DNA of 64,000 nucleotides from Lachnocurva sp029100405 (GCA_046263755.1 JBJYZC010000011.1:1-64000); one strand, 5' to 3'; numbered from the stretch's first letter, positions 27,328-35,990 are shown. Numbers and translations are program-made. The notes: a model not told the origin generated them from the sequence alone.

Positions 27328-27933
27328 ATGGGACATATCTACATCTTATTAGGAAAAAGCGCGAGCGGAAAAGATACGGTGGCAGAGAAAGTCCTGTCCG
27401 ATTTAAAGGAGAGGATCTACCCCATCATCCCCTATACGACGCGGCCGATCCGGGAAGGCGAAAAAGAAGGCGAGAGCTACCATTTTGTCACGGATCATGA
27501 TCTGGAGGACCTGGACAGGCGAGGACTCATTATTGAAAGAAGGGTCTATCAGACTGTGGCCGGTCCCTGGACCTATTTTACGGTCGATGATGGAAATATA
27601 GACCTGGACCATAGAGACTATCTGACCATCGGGACCCTGGAGTCTTATCAAAAATTCGCTGCCTATTTTCATGAGGACAGGGTCCTTCCCATTTACCTCT
27701 ATGTGGATGACGGAGTACGCCTGGAAAGAGCCTTGAAAAGGCTGAGAGCTGAGAAAGATCCAAACTATCGAGAACTCTGCCGGCGTTTTCTGGCAGATGA
27801 AGAAGATTTTTCGGAAGAAAAATTGAAAGCAGCTGGTATCGAAATTCGGATTCCGAATGAAAATCTGGAGGATACCGTTGCTAAAGTGGAAGAATGGATC
27901 ATCGGTGAAAAAAGCCTGATCCATAAGACTTAA
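27328..27933 (+). CDS. Guanylate-kinase-like P-loop protein
   Basis: The 201-residue protein has a P-loop GKSASGKDT (residues 9-17) and the nucleotide-binding block YTTRPIREGEKEGESYHFV (about 35-53), as in guanylate kinase. After that it diverges: the Tyr-Gly-Thr loop of Gmk is replaced by VYQTVAGPWTYFTVDD and the Asp-x-Gln-Gly strand by TIGTLESYQ. It may phosphorylate GMP, but a different nucleotide or a regulatory role is possible, and a standard gmk may exist elsewhere. It is 9 bp after the decarboxylase and 27 bp before holB. Confidence 0.8.
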   Translation: MGHIYILLGKSASGKDTVAEKVLSDLKERIYPIIPYTTRPIREGEKEGESYHFVTDHDLEDLDRRGLIIERRVYQTVAGPWTYFTVDDGNIDLDHRDYLTIGTLESYQKFAAYFHEDRVLPIYLYVDDGVRLERALKRLRAEKDPNYRELCRRFLADEEDFSEEKLKAAGIEIRIPNENLEDTVAKVEEWIIGEKSLIHKT

Positions 27934-27960
27934 TCAATAACAGGTTTTTCGGAGGCGGAT

Positions 27961-28965
27961 ATGAATCAGTCATTTGATGAGATTCAAGGCGAAAATGATT
28001 TGAAAAACTACTTCCGGACCGCTGTAGAAAGCGGAAAGGTAGGACACGCCTATATTTTAAGCGGGGAGAAGGGCTCGGGAAAACATATGCTGGCGGAGGC
28101 CTTCGCTGCAGCTCTTCTATGTGAATCACCCGAGAATGGTCAGGCCTGTCAGACCTGCCCTTCCTGCAGGAAATTCCGGCATCACAGTCATCCGGATCTG
28201 GTGGAAGTCCTTCATGAAAAGCCTAATGTGATCTCCGTAGATGAGGTACGAAGCCAGCTGGTCAATGTCATACAGACCGGCCCTTTGGAGGCCCGCTACA
28301 AGGTCTATTTGATACCGGATGCGGAGAAATTGAATCCGGCGGCACAGAATGCGATCTTAAAAACGATCGAGGAGCCGCCTTCTTATGCTGTCATTATCCT
28401 TCTGTCAGAAAATAAAAATGCCTTTTTGCCAACGATCCTGTCCCGCTGTATCAGTCTCGAAACGAAACCGGTCCGGCAGGATCTGATCGAGCGTTATCTC
28501 ATGAGAAACTACAGACAGACCGATTATACGGCAGCTGTCGCTTCTGCCTTTGCTCAGGGAAATATAGGCCGGGCCATCGAACTTGTTTCATCGGAAGAAT
28601 TTCACGACAGAAGAGAGTTTGTCATCCGTCTGATGGAAAAACTGATGCGGGCCGCAGATTATGAATTTGAAGATGAAATCAAGACCTTGAAAGAAGAAAA
28701 AGATGATATCGATGACATCTTGAATCTGATCACGATCTGGTTTCGGGATGTGTTATTATATAAAGCAACAGGCACAGATGAATTTCTTATTTTCACTTCC
28801 GAACGGTCTCTGATTCGAAAGATGGCAATGAAAGCCGGTTATTCCTATCTGGAGAAGGCCTTTCGGGCAATCCGGGAAGCAAGAAATAAACTGAAGGCCC
28901 ATGTGAACTTTGAGCTGACGGCAGGACTTTTGATCCTGCAGTTAAAGGAGATAATGAATGGCTAA
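27961..28965 (+). CDS. holB: DNA polymerase III delta' subunit
   Basis: The 334-residue AAA+ clamp-loader subunit works with the tau/gamma protein (dnaX, 56.2 kb) to load DnaN. The P-loop region GEKGSGKH (residues 35-42) ends in His rather than Ser or Thr, as expected for the non-hydrolysing delta'. The zinc module is CQTCPSC (about 62-68), and the arginine-finger motif is LSRC (about 160). The gene overlaps ricT by 8 bp. Confidence 0.94.
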   Translation: MNQSFDEIQGENDLKNYFRTAVESGKVGHAYILSGEKGSGKHMLAEAFAAALLCESPENGQACQTCPSCRKFRHHSHPDLVEVLHEKPNVISVDEVRSQLVNVIQTGPLEARYKVYLIPDAEKLNPAAQNAILKTIEEPPSYAVIILLSENKNAFLPTILSRCISLETKPVRQDLIERYLMRNYRQTDYTAAVASAFAQGNIGRAIELVSSEEFHDRREFVIRLMEKLMRAADYEFEDEIKTLKEEKDDIDDILNLITIWFRDVLLYKATGTDEFLIFTSERSLIRKMAMKAGYSYLEKAFRAIREARNKLKAHVNFELTAGLLILQLKEIMNG

Positions 28966-30079
28966 TGTGATCGGAGTACACCTTAGAAACGGTGGAAAAA
29001 TATTTTACTATGATCCGGGTGATAATGAGATCCGTCTCCATGATCATGTCATTGTAGAAAGCAGTCATGGTGTGGAATACGGAAAAGTCATGACAATGCC
29101 CCGGCAAATGGATGACAAGTATTTCAAGCATCCGCCGAAAAAGATTCTTCGGATGGCAACAGAAGAAGACGCCGTAAGGGATGAGAAAAACCACGAAAAG
29201 GAAGAAGAAGCCTATAAGATCTGCAAGCAGAAGATCCGTGATCATAAGCTCGATATGAAGCTGGTAGAAGCGGAGTATACCTTTGACAATAACAAGCTGA
29301 TCTTCTACTTTACAGCGGATGAAAGGGTGGATTTCAGAGACCTTGTTAAAGATCTGGCCGGCGTTTTTCGGACACGGATCGAACTTCGTCAGATTGGCGT
29401 CCGTGATGAAACGAAGCTGATCGGCGGTATCGGTATCTGCGGCAGGGAACTCTGCTGCAGATCCTATCTGGAAGACTTTGCACCGGTCTCGATCAAAATG
29501 GCAAAGGAGCAGAACCTCTCTTTGAATCCGACCAAGATCTCCGGTGTCTGCGGTCGTTTGATGTGCTGCCTGAAAAATGAAGAAGACGCCTATGAGTATT
29601 TGAATAAAAAGCTGCCCCGTAAGGGAGATGAGGTGAAGACTCAGGACGGAAGAGTCGGAGAAGTGCAGAATGTAAACATTCTTCGGCAAAAAGTCCGGGT
29701 CATCTTTGAAGTGAATGACACCAGGGAAGTAGAGGAATTTGAAGCAAAGGATCTGATCTATGAGCCCGGCGTTCATAAAAAGGCACATCATAATAAGAAT
29801 AATGCAAAAAATGCTTCGGTAAAATCCGTGAAGACCGGAAAAGATGCAGGCGAAAAGCTCCCTCAGGATCGAAAGACAAAGAATCGGGGAGATAACAGGA
29901 AGGCAGCTTCCCAGGAATCCGGCACGGAGAAAGAACAAAATCCGGAGGGAGAGAGAAAGCAGAATCGCCGTCCGAAAAGAAACCGTGACAGAAGAAATCA
30001 GAATTCAAATCCGAATTCCAACCCCAACCGGGGCCGGGAAACGACGGAAAACAGGAAAGTGACCGAACATGACAGCTGA
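28958..30079 (+). CDS. ricT: PSP1-domain protein RicT (YaaT)
   Basis: The 373-residue protein has the PSP1 domain. The cysteine-rich block GIGICGRELCCRSYLEDFAP and the later VCGRLMCCL supply Fe-S ligands. In Bacillus RicT acts with RicA and RicF in RNase Y-dependent mRNA processing. About the last 100 residues form a basic, Lys/Arg/Asn-rich low-complexity tail (from about residue 275) that is longer than in Bacillus YaaT and could bind RNA. It overlaps holB at the start and the methyltransferase at the end. Confidence 0.92.
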   Translation: MANVIGVHLRNGGKIFYYDPGDNEIRLHDHVIVESSHGVEYGKVMTMPRQMDDKYFKHPPKKILRMATEEDAVRDEKNHEKEEEAYKICKQKIRDHKLDMKLVEAEYTFDNNKLIFYFTADERVDFRDLVKDLAGVFRTRIELRQIGVRDETKLIGGIGICGRELCCRSYLEDFAPVSIKMAKEQNLSLNPTKISGVCGRLMCCLKNEEDAYEYLNKKLPRKGDEVKTQDGRVGEVQNVNILRQKVRVIFEVNDTREVEEFEAKDLIYEPGVHKKAHHNKNNAKNASVKSVKTGKDAGEKLPQDRKTKNRGDNRKAASQESGTEKEQNPEGERKQNRRPKRNRDRRNQNSNPNSNPNRGRETTENRKVTEHDS

Positions 30080-30812
30080 CAGCTTCAGAAAAGAGGGCGA
30101 AAGAATCGATGATCTCCAACGAAACGGTTTGAAGATCCTTCAGGACCCCAGTCGTTTCTGCTTTGGTATGGATGCGGTTCTCCTTTCCGGTTTTGCAAAG
30201 GTCAGAAGAAATGAGCGGGTGATGGATCTGGGTACAGGAACCGGGATCCTCCCGCTTCTTTTATCTGCCAAGACAGAAGGAAGAGAGTTTATCGGTCTGG
30301 AAGTCCAGGCAGAAAGTGCCGATATGGCAGAGAGATCCGTCAGAATGAACGGTCTGTCAGACCGGATCCATATTATACAGGGGAATGTAAAAGAGGCATC
30401 AGAACAATTCGGCCGATCCTCTTTTGATGTTGTTGTTTCCAATCCGCCTTATATGATCGATCACCACGGAATACAGAATCAGGCTGACGCCAAATGGATC
30501 GCCAGGCATGAAGTCATGGCGGATCTCGATGACTTCGTCAGGGAAACAGCAAGGCTTCTTCGGCCCAAAGGCAGGTGCTATTTTGTCCACAGACCCTTCC
30601 GACTGGTTGATCTCTTGGATTCTATGCGCCGGTATGGTATTGAGCCGAAACGCATGCGGCTGGTCTATCCCTTTCTTGACAAGGAGCCGAATATGGTGCT
30701 GGTGGAAGGCGTTCGGGACGGAAATCCGCGTCTCACGGTAGAGAAGCCACTCATCGTTTATAAGGCAGTCGGAGAATACACGGATGAAATCCTTGATCTA
30801 TATGGCTTCTAA
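30069..30812 (+). CDS. tRNA1(Val) A37 N6-methyltransferase family (TrmN6)
   Basis: The 247-residue SAM-dependent methyltransferase has MDLGTGTGILPLLL (about residue 53) and the catalytic NPPY motif in VVVSNPPYMID (about 124), typical of N6-adenine methylation. The family acts on A37 of tRNA1(Val); the exact tRNA here is unknown. It overlaps ricT by 11 bp and is followed by rsmI after 108 bp. Confidence 0.9.
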   Translation: MTADSFRKEGERIDDLQRNGLKILQDPSRFCFGMDAVLLSGFAKVRRNERVMDLGTGTGILPLLLSAKTEGREFIGLEVQAESADMAERSVRMNGLSDRIHIIQGNVKEASEQFGRSSFDVVVSNPPYMIDHHGIQNQADAKWIARHEVMADLDDFVRETARLLRPKGRCYFVHRPFRLVDLLDSMRRYGIEPKRMRLVYPFLDKEPNMVLVEGVRDGNPRLTVEKPLIVYKAVGEYTDEILDLYGF

Positions 30813-30920
30813 AGAATCCCGGGAAAAGGTCATCGGAGAATCTTCCGCTGACATCCATCGCGGATCTGTCTTTATTTTAAAGATTTTAAAGCGATATAGA
30901 AGATAAGCACGGAGGGAAAA

Positions 30921-31772
30921 ATGGCTGGAACCTTATATCTTGTCGGGACGCCCATCGGAAATCTGGAGGATATGACTTTCCGGGCGGTCCGTATTTTAAA
31001 AGAAGCGGATCTCATTGCAGCGGAGGATACCAGAAATTCCATCAAGCTTCTTACACACTTTGATATCCATACACCAATGACTTCCTATCATGAATTTAAC
31101 AAGCTGGATAAGGGAAGAGAATTGGTGGACAAACTGAAGGCGGGGACCAATATAGCCCTGATCACGGATGCAGGCATGCCCGGGATCTCTGATCCCGGAG
31201 AAGAATTGGTTTCCATGTGCTATGAAGAGGGCATTGAAGTGACGACCGTGCCGGGTCCGACTGCTTTTGCCTCAGCTGCTGTCATGTCCGGACAGCCTTG
31301 TCGGAGACTGGCTTTTGAAGCATTTCTTCCTAAGGACAAGAAGGAACGCAGCCGGGTTCTGGAAGAGATCAAAAAAGAAACACGAACCATCCTGATCTAT
31401 GAAGCACCCCATCATTTGAAGAAAACCTTGGAAGAGCTGAGTGATGTCCTTGGAAGAGACCGGGAAGTTACCGTTACAAGAGAGATTACAAAGCGCTTTG
31501 AAGAGAAAAGGAAGACCAGCCTGGGAGAGGCTTTGGACTATTATCAGACAAACACACCCCGTGGGGAATATGTACTGGTGATCCATGGAAAAAGCAAAGA
31601 AGAAAGTGAAGCGGAGAAGAAGAAACAGTGGGAGAGCTTTTCTGTCGCTAAACATTATGAGAAATACCTCTCTCTTGGAATGGATCAAAAGGCCGCAATG
31701 AAGCAGGTGGCCATGGACCGCGGGATCCGAAAAAGGGACGTCTATCAGGCTCTTTTAAAAGAGAAGATGTGA
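30921..31772 (+). CDS. rsmI: 16S rRNA (cytidine1402-2'-O)-methyltransferase RsmI
   Basis: The 283-residue tetrapyrrole-methylase-fold enzyme begins GTLYLVGTPIGNLEDMTFRA and has AEDTRNSIKLL and TDAGMPGISDPG, the hallmarks of RsmI. It methylates the ribose of C1402 in 16S rRNA. The start follows GGAGGGA. It is the last gene of the run that begins at the decarboxylase. Confidence 0.96.
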   Translation: MAGTLYLVGTPIGNLEDMTFRAVRILKEADLIAAEDTRNSIKLLTHFDIHTPMTSYHEFNKLDKGRELVDKLKAGTNIALITDAGMPGISDPGEELVSMCYEEGIEVTTVPGPTAFASAAVMSGQPCRRLAFEAFLPKDKKERSRVLEEIKKETRTILIYEAPHHLKKTLEELSDVLGRDREVTVTREITKRFEEKRKTSLGEALDYYQTNTPRGEYVLVIHGKSKEESEAEKKKQWESFSVAKHYEKYLSLGMDQKAAMKQVAMDRGIRKRDVYQALLKEKM

Positions 31773-31835
31773 TCTTATTTTATTTTAGAAAGATAAACAG
31801 AGAATGAACAATTCAAAAACAATTTCGAAAACTGC

Positions 31836-31864
31836 TTGAATATCAGCGCTCTTCATGTTAAGAT
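31836..31864 (+). promoter_or_regulatory. Promoter of rpsF-ssb-rpsR
   Basis: TTGAAT (31836-31841), a 17-bp spacer and TAAGAT (31859-31864). The 5' leader that follows holds a short CTCTG / CAGAG hairpin (about 31897-31914). S6:S18 autoregulation through the rpsF leader is known in other bacteria, but I do not see its CCG signature clearly here. Confidence 0.55.
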
Positions 31865-31944
31865 ATTGACTCGTGGTAAATGATATTTCCTTGCTGCTCT
31901 GATGTAGTGCAGAGGGGCCAATAGACCAGAAGGAGGTTAATCGC

Positions 31945-32235
31945 ATGAACAAGTATGAATTAGCACTCGTAGTGAATGCCAAGATCGACGATGATGCGAG
32001 AACAGCTACAGTAGAAAAGGCAAAAGAGACAATTGCCCGCTATGGTGGAACTGTTACGAACATTGATGAAGCTGGTAAGAAGAAGCTTGCTGTTATGATC
32101 AATAAGATGACAGAAGCATATTACTACTTCATTCAGTTCGATGCAGAAGCTGATGCACCTGCAAAGGTTGAAGCTGATGTTCGTATTATGGACAATGTTC
32201 TTCGTTTCTTAGTCGTTCGCGCAAACGAGCAGTAA
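31945..32235 (+). CDS. rpsF: 30S ribosomal protein S6
   Basis: The 96-residue protein starts MNKYELALVVNAKIDDDAR and has the ferredoxin-like fold of S6, including RYGGTVTNIDEAGKKKLAVMI. It pairs with S18 on the ribosome platform. A strong AAGGAGGT site precedes it. It is the first gene of rpsF-ssb-rpsR. Confidence 0.97.
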   Translation: MNKYELALVVNAKIDDDARTATVEKAKETIARYGGTVTNIDEAGKKKLAVMINKMTEAYYYFIQFDAEADAPAKVEADVRIMDNVLRFLVVRANEQ

Positions 32236-32259
32236 GACTGAGATAAGGAGAGTAAGAGT

Positions 32260-32712
32260 ATGAATAAAGTCATCTTAATGGGCAGACTTACAAGAGATCC
32301 GGATGTTCGTTATGGCGGAGCCAATAATACAGCTGTTGCAAGATTCAGCATTGCTGTGGACCGTCGTTTTCATCGGGACGGAGATCCGACAGCGGATTTC
32401 TTCAATTGTACTGCATTTGGAAAACAGGGTGAGTTCGTAGAGAAATATCTCCACAAGGGAACCAAGATCGTTCTCGATGGAGAGATCAGAAACGATAATT
32501 ATACCAATAAAGAAGGTCAGAAGGTCTATGGTACACAGATCATTGCCAACTCGATCGAATTTGCCGAATCCAAGAATGCACAGTCTGCATATGATTCCGG
32601 AAATTCCGGAAATTCCGCATCTCCTGCAGGAAACGCAGGTTCGATGGGAAATGCCGGCGATGATTTTATGAACGATCCGAGCGGTGTGGAAGAAGACCTG
32701 CCGTTCAACTAA
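32260..32712 (+). CDS. ssb: Single-stranded DNA-binding protein
   Basis: The 150-residue SSB has an N-terminal OB fold (MNKVILMGRLTRDPDVRY to about residue 105), a Gly/Asn/Ser-rich linker, and an acidic tip. The tip reads EEDLPFN, so one Asn follows the Phe that normally ends the partner-binding tail. The replication and repair partners that dock on this tip would meet a slightly altered end. Confidence 0.97.
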   Translation: MNKVILMGRLTRDPDVRYGGANNTAVARFSIAVDRRFHRDGDPTADFFNCTAFGKQGEFVEKYLHKGTKIVLDGEIRNDNYTNKEGQKVYGTQIIANSIEFAESKNAQSAYDSGNSGNSASPAGNAGSMGNAGDDFMNDPSGVEEDLPFN

Positions 32713-32732
32713 AATAACAGGAGGTAAAAACC

Positions 32733-32990
32733 ATGGCATTCAATAAGGAAGAGCATGCAGGCGGACCTAGAAGACGTCCCATGCATAGAAGAAGAAAGGT
32801 TTGTGTATTCTGCGGAAAGAATGCAGTGATCGATTACAAGGATACCAATCTTCTGAGAAAGTATATCTCTGAGAGAGGAAAGATCCTTCCTCGCCGGATT
32901 ACCGGTACTTGCGCTAAGCATCAGAGAGAGCTTACGACAGCAATCAAGAGAGCTCGTCATCTTGCTCTTATGCCTTACGTTCAGGATTAA
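32733..32990 (+). CDS. rpsR: 30S ribosomal protein S18 (zinc-binding form)
   Basis: The 85-residue S18 keeps the core DYKDTNLLRKYISERGKILPRR. It carries C24-x2-C27 and C60-x2-H63, the ligands of the zinc-containing (C+) form of S18 as opposed to the zinc-free paralogue used under zinc limitation. A terminator follows 52 bp later. Confidence 0.96.
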   Translation: MAFNKEEHAGGPRRRPMHRRRKVCVFCGKNAVIDYKDTNLLRKYISERGKILPRRITGTCAKHQRELTTAIKRARHLALMPYVQD

Positions 32991-33041
32991 TAGAATTCGG
33001 TAAGAATAGAAACCGTATTCTGAAGCGTAACAAGAGATATT

Positions 33042-33074
33042 AAAGACTGTCTCCTTTGGGGGCAGTCTTTTTTT
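33042..33074 (+). terminator. Terminator after rpsR
   Basis: The stem AAAGACTG / CAGTCTTT, extended inside by CTCC / GGGG, is followed by seven T residues. Confidence 0.9.
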
Positions 33075-33144
33075 GCAAAAAAATGAACGTGAAGGGATGG
33101 GATTTCCTACCTTTCCTGTAATTTCCAATAAGAGCAGCTTTTTT

Positions 33145-33220
33145 TTGCAAGAATAAACCTTTCGAATTGGATTTGGTTTCGATTCAAAATCAAATAAGCC
33201 ATACTTTACTATTCTTGCAA
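33145..33220. promoter_or_regulatory. Inverted repeat over the araC-type promoter
   Basis: TTGCAAGAATA (33145-33155) and its exact complement TATTCTTGCAA (33210-33220) are 54 bp apart. The right copy occupies the spacer between a TTTACT -35 (33205-33210) and a TATGAT -10 (33228-33233; 17 bp apart) of the next gene. This is a good layout for autoregulation by looping. Binding is inferred. Confidence 0.6.
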
Positions 33221-33265
33221 ATTCGATTATGATTAAGGCAAGATTTATTGAAAAGAGGTTTTGCC

Positions 33266-34207
33266 ATGACGAAACAGAAAAAGAAGCTGGAATTTCGATA
33301 TTATACCTTGCCGGAAGGAGATTATGTACTTCCGATGCTTGGGAAGGGCTGGGAACAGGAATACGGTCTCGGCTATGGCGAAATGCAGCATTTTCATAAT
33401 TACCTGGAGATTGGTTACTGCTATTACGGTAATGGACGTCTTCTGATAGAAGACAGGTCCTATCGTTATGGTGCCAACATGTTTACCATTATTCCGGCAA
33501 ACATTCCACATACGACCATCTCAGACCCCGGTCATGTGGATAAGTGGGAGTTCCTTTTTATCGACCTGGATGAATTTATCAAGAATGAGATGGAATCTTC
33601 CAGGCTTTCTACGGATGAGATCATCCGGACGATCAATAAGAGAGGAACCCTGAAAACGAAAGCCAATCACCCGGCTCTCTCCAACCTGATCCAGAGCATT
33701 ATCCGGGAATGCCGAACCCAGCCTCTCTATTATAAAGATGCGATCAAGGGCTATCTCATGGCATTGACCATAGAGATCCTCCGCCTGGATGATGAAAGAC
33801 TTCAGGTTCGAAAAGTGGATCGGTTCAGCGAATATATTAAGACAGCTGTTCGTTATGTGAATGAGCATTATTCCGAGGAGATCCGCATTTCTGAGATGGC
33901 TTCTACCTGCGGCTTATCTGAGTCCCACTTCAGAAAGATCTTTGAAGAAGCGATGAATATGAAACCGAACGACTATATCAATTCGGTCCGGATCCAGGAG
34001 GCATGCAAGCTCATGCGGAAGGAAGAACTTTCCATGGAGGAACTTGGACTGAGAGTAGGATATCAGACACCTTCCACCTTCAATCGGAATTTTCGTAAAC
34101 TGACCGGAAAGACTCCCTATCAATGGAAGTCGGATGCCAGAAGTCATAAAGATCTTCTGACGGACTTCAGGATCAGCGCCGAAAAGGGATGGGAAGGAAA
34201 GGTTTAA
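33266..34207 (+). CDS. AraC-family transcriptional regulator
   Basis: The regulator (313 residues from the ATG at 33266, which has AGAGG upstream) has an N-terminal cupin-like sensor domain (GEMQHFHNYLEIGYCYYG and FTIIPANIPH, about residues 35-95). Two C-terminal helix-turn-helix units follow (ISEMASTCGLSESHFRKIFEE near 215; LGLRVGYQTPSTFNRNFRKLTG near 265). It is divergently spaced from nothing and reads toward the sugar ABC operon 380 bp downstream, so it is the likely activator of that operon in response to the imported sugar. Confidence 0.92.
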   Translation: MTKQKKKLEFRYYTLPEGDYVLPMLGKGWEQEYGLGYGEMQHFHNYLEIGYCYYGNGRLLIEDRSYRYGANMFTIIPANIPHTTISDPGHVDKWEFLFIDLDEFIKNEMESSRLSTDEIIRTINKRGTLKTKANHPALSNLIQSIIRECRTQPLYYKDAIKGYLMALTIEILRLDDERLQVRKVDRFSEYIKTAVRYVNEHYSEEIRISEMASTCGLSESHFRKIFEEAMNMKPNDYINSVRIQEACKLMRKEELSMEELGLRVGYQTPSTFNRNFRKLTGKTPYQWKSDARSHKDLLTDFRISAEKGWEGKV

Positions 34208-34251
34208 GTCAAAGCTGATCAGGACCTCCTCGATGAAACCTGACCAAAGAC

Positions 34252-34292
34252 AGCGGTAACGAAGGCAGACAGCTCTTTGTTACCGCTTTTTT
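34252..34292 (+). terminator. Terminator after the AraC gene
   Basis: A perfect 9-bp stem AGCGGTAAC / GTTACCGCT is followed by seven T residues. Confidence 0.9.
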
Positions 34293-34387
34293 TGCTCATT
34301 TTCCACGGGCAGAAATTATTCAAAAAAAATTTCACAGATCCGAAATTGTAGAAGAGTCATAAAAAATGCACAAAAAACCCGAACATA

Positions 34388-34403
34388 ATGGTAACGTTTC
34401 CAT
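34388..34403. promoter_or_regulatory. LacI/CcpA-like operator upstream of the sugar ABC operon
   Basis: ATGGTAACGTTTCCAT is a near-perfect palindrome with the central CG typical of LacI-family and CcpA (cre) sites. It lies about 66 bp upstream of a TATAAT (34469-34474) that is the probable -10 box of the operon; no good -35 is visible, as expected for an activated promoter. The 380-bp gap 34208-34587 holds only this, the terminator before it, and the leader with an AAGGAGGG ribosome site. Confidence 0.55.
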
Positions 34404-34587
34404 CATTTTTTAGGCGAATATGCAAAGAATAGAATACTTTCTACACTTCTATTTTACGTCCTGTCGGTTATAATAGACATACATTCAAGAGAAAAGGGAA
34501 CAGAATCTGTACAAAATTCACAAGGCATTAAGCCTGTGAAGTTGGTTATGGCAAAAATGTTCCCGATCGTACAAGGAGGGTTTTTGT

Positions 34588-35937
34588 ATGAAAAAGAAAG
34601 TATTGTCCATTATGCTGGTAGGGGTACTGGCAGTTGGAGCTCTTGCAGGATGCGGAAGCAGCAGCAAGAGTAAGAGCGGATCGAAGAAGTCATCCGGAAA
34701 GAACATCACGGCTTCTGAGGATAAGAATACGCTTTCCGTATACGCTTGGGATAAGAACTTCAATATCCCGGCTCTGAAGGCAGCAGAAGCTGCATATCAG
34801 AAGAAGAATCCTGACTTCAAGCTGAACATCATTGAACAGTCTGCATCTTCTGATGTTGAGACCGCTGTTACTACAGCAGGTTCTTCCAAGGATTATTCCG
34901 CACTTCCTGACATCGTTCTTTTCCAGGATCACTACATCCAGAGATATGTACATGATTATCCGGATGCATGGCAGAATGTTGATGATGCCAAGGTTGACTG
35001 GACACAGTTCTCTCAGGATAAGATCGGTATGTCCACGATCGGGGGCAAGCACTATGGCTTCCCTGTAGATAACGGTACTGTTATCATGGCTTACCGTACA
35101 GATTATCTGCAGCAGGCCGGTCACAGCGTTGATGAAATGACCGGAATCTCATGGACAGATTTCGAAAAGGTTGCAAAGGACGTTAAGGATAAGACCGGTA
35201 AGTATATGATGTCCATGGACCACTCCGGAGATGACTTCCCTTACATGATGCTCCAGGCAGAGGGTGTATCCCAGTTCAAGGATGGCAAGCCTCAGCTTAC
35301 CTCTGAGCCAAAGGTTGCTCAGGTTGTTGATGTGATTGCTTCTATGGCAAAGGATGAAACCATTCTCCTGGCAAACTCCTGGGATGAGTACACAGCATCG
35401 ATCGCAAATGATCAGGTAGCAGGTGTATTCAATGGTAACTGGATCATTGCTACAATGAAGCAGAACAAGGCCGCTGCAGGTAAGTGGGCAATCACTACGA
35501 TCCCGACTCTGGAAGGAAACGGACAGCAGGGATATGCAGCAAACGGCGGTTCTTCCCTTTATATTACAGCAGCCTGCAAGAAGGCTGACCTTGCCAAGGA
35601 CTTCCTTTCTTACACATTCGGCGGCGGCGACGGCGCAATTGAGACTTATGATAACGCTCTGAAGAACGGCGGTGTTATTTCTACTTACCTTCCTGCAGTT
35701 CAGGGTGATACCTATCAGCAGGCAGATGATTTCTTCGGTGGTGCTAAGGTTTACGCAACTCTGATGGAATACTCCGGTAAGGTTCCTGCAGTTGAGCAGA
35801 ACGACTTCCACTACGAAGCAAGAACTGATATGGGTGAGGCAATCACCAATGTGATCAACGGAACTGCCACTAAGGATGCTCTGAAGGATGCACAGGATAA
35901 GCTTGAGTTTGCAATGGAAGACAACAGCTCTAAGTAA
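34588..35937 (+). CDS. ABC transporter sugar-binding lipoprotein (CUT1)
   Basis: The 449-residue extracellular solute-binding protein (SBP_bac_1 type) has a lipoprotein signal with lipobox LAGC (lipid-bearing Cys22) and a Ser/Lys-rich linker. The mature domain binds an oligosaccharide outside the membrane. The adjacent beta-galactosidase suggests a beta-galactoside such as lactose or galacto-oligosaccharide. Codon choice looks biased as in highly expressed genes. A terminator hairpin between this gene and the permeases would give an excess of binding protein. Confidence 0.93.
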   Translation: MKKKVLSIMLVGVLAVGALAGCGSSSKSKSGSKKSSGKNITASEDKNTLSVYAWDKNFNIPALKAAEAAYQKKNPDFKLNIIEQSASSDVETAVTTAGSSKDYSALPDIVLFQDHYIQRYVHDYPDAWQNVDDAKVDWTQFSQDKIGMSTIGGKHYGFPVDNGTVIMAYRTDYLQQAGHSVDEMTGISWTDFEKVAKDVKDKTGKYMMSMDHSGDDFPYMMLQAEGVSQFKDGKPQLTSEPKVAQVVDVIASMAKDETILLANSWDEYTASIANDQVAGVFNGNWIIATMKQNKAAAGKWAITTIPTLEGNGQQGYAANGGSSLYITAACKKADLAKDFLSYTFGGGDGAIETYDNALKNGGVISTYLPAVQGDTYQQADDFFGGAKVYATLMEYSGKVPAVEQNDFHYEARTDMGEAITNVINGTATKDALKDAQDKLEFAMEDNSSK

Positions 35938-35959
35938 TTCCGGGATCCGGTAAAAATTC

Positions 35960-35990
35960 GGGGAATCGGACTTCCGATTCCCCTTTTTTA
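35960..35990 (+). terminator. Intra-operon terminator after the binding protein
   Basis: A perfect 11-bp stem GGGGAATCGGA / TCCGATTCCCC with a two-base loop step is followed by six T residues. It lies between the first and second genes of the operon and probably lets part of the transcripts through. Confidence 0.85.

Noticed and set aside
28793..29938. 381-codon minus-strand frame opposite holB and ricT
   Set aside because: Antisense shadow of two well-supported overlapping genes.
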